In this document: one piece after another, positions 5,009 to 5,168 of the stretch
Layout of the letters: every line of letters starts with the position of its first letter
Position numbering within the stretch: the first letter of the stretch is position 1
Source: Actinomycetes bacterium
GTDB taxonomy: Bacteria; Actinomycetota; Coriobacteriia; Coriobacteriales; Eggerthellaceae
DNA: 5,168 nt
NCBI GenBank assembly: GCA_023403475.1
Contig: JAEYEL010000140.1
Location: forward strand, 1-5,168
Direction of reading: 5' to 3'
Translations under genes and position numbers: made by a program
The notes under the pieces: model-generated
What the model was told of the DNA's origin: nothing
What the model saw: only the letters and a program-made list of their open reading frames with translations
Databases searched by the model: none

Positions 5009-5168
5009 GGTCCTCTCGGTCTGTCGGATTCGCGAGTTTCCACTCGCCCACGGTTGCAGAGCTGTTCGAACCTTTCGGTCTTTTGGATAAGCCGGCAGGT
5101 TAGAGAAAATCTTTCGTTGTTGTTAGTAAACCAGCGATTCGGTCGATAAAGAAAGCGCGCCCCACAAC

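Larger units (their letters stand above)
4875..5099. repeat. Two complementary arm pairs in crossing order (pseudoknot-like)
   Basis: ttcgaacagc (4875-4884) is the exact reverse complement of gctgttcgaa (5061-5070). cctgccggctta (4884-4895) is the exact reverse complement of taagccggcagg (5088-5099). The left arms are contiguous, sharing base 4884. The right arms lie in the order that makes the pairings cross instead of nest. In RNA this would be a long-range pseudoknot with about 21 bp in total. In DNA it would be an inverted repeat whose right copy is circularly permuted. Confidence 0.85.
4828..5168. other. Gene-free, structure-rich right end; possible structured RNA or DNA site
   Basis: No frame in these 341 bases has recognisable protein identity. 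The stretch instead holds a composite hairpin (4942-5008), crossing complementary arms (4875-4895 with 5061-5070 and 5088-5099), an 11-bp tandem repeat (4902-4923) and a stem gcgagt/actcgc at 5032-5047. On the minus strand that last stem is capped by GGAA, a GNRA tetraloop. I found no match by eye to tRNA, tmRNA, RNase P or the common riboswitch cores. No terminator with a clear T-tract follows the cytochrome gene. Confidence 0.6.

Noticed and set aside
5064..5084. Possible terminator (acc-tttc-ggt followed by cTTTT, plus strand)
   Set aside because: The stem is only 3 bp with a mismatch beyond; too weak for an intrinsic terminator.
4861..5110. Integron attC, tmRNA, RNase P RNA or cobalamin riboswitch
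   Set aside because: The GTTRRRY/RYYYAAC boxes, tag-peptide region, RNase P conserved core and B12 box could not be found on either strand by eye.
4940..5149. 69-codon plus-strand open frame over the hairpin region
   Set aside because: No recognisable domain or convincing ribosome site; it follows the hairpin sequence, and the structure explains the region better.
4929..5166. Open minus-strand frame of about 80 codons through the structured region
   Set aside because: No start with a ribosome site in the window, no recognisable domain, and it runs straight through the hairpins; likely chance.
5100..5168. Possible 3' end of a minus-strand gene entering from the right (…FFIDRIAGLLTTTKDFL, TAA at 5100-5102)
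   Set aside because: Only 22 codons, no family identity, and several codons rare in the GC-rich genes; not supportable without sequence beyond the window.

Overview
The window looks like a chromosomal segment of a high-GC anaerobic actinobacterium, most likely Coriobacteriia/Eggerthellaceae. This is inferred from gene content: a CBS-domain family II pyrophosphatase, a fused [4Fe-4S] serine dehydratase, and a small multiheme cytochrome lipoprotein next to a fumarate-reductase-like flavoprotein remnant. No 16S or other marker gene is present.

Layout. Positions 1-1440 (minus strand) hold the manganese-type inorganic pyrophosphatase gene ppaC. Its reading frame is cut by two TAA codons, yet the frame continues intact and conserved on both sides, through the C-terminal SRKKQ motif and off the left edge. 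A short divergent intergenic region (1441-1527) carries a strong sigma70-type promoter for ppaC. Positions 1528-3165 (plus) encode a single-chain L-serine dehydratase with beta, ACT and alpha parts and correctly spaced cluster cysteines. A small three-helix SemiSWEET/PQ-loop-like membrane protein lies convergently at 3181-3486 (minus).

Positions 3508-3898 hold no convincing intact gene. This stretch has an A-rich part, a run of 12 C, and a Cys-rich sequence that may be a gene remnant. At about 3899 it joins abruptly to the C-terminal part of an FAD-dependent reductase (to 4399), which has lost the rest of the protein. Two bases later comes an intact three-CXXCH cytochrome lipoprotein (4402-4827). 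The pair looks like a respiratory flavoprotein/cytochrome module whose catalytic subunit has been decapitated. Base composition is visibly less GC-rich here than in ppaC and sdaA.

Positions 4828-5168 hold no supported gene but are rich in structure. There is a composite hairpin with a perfect 12-bp inner stem (4942-5008), two long complementary arms in crossing, pseudoknot-like order (4875-5099), an 11-bp tandem repeat, and two copies of a motif that on the minus strand reads AGACC-GNRA-GG. An unrecognised structured RNA, possibly from the minus strand, or a DNA recombination/regulatory site is the most interesting possibility in the window.

Functionally, ppaC (pyrophosphate removal) and sdaA (serine to pyruvate and ammonia) are housekeeping/catabolic genes. 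The right half is an accessory electron-transfer region showing decay.
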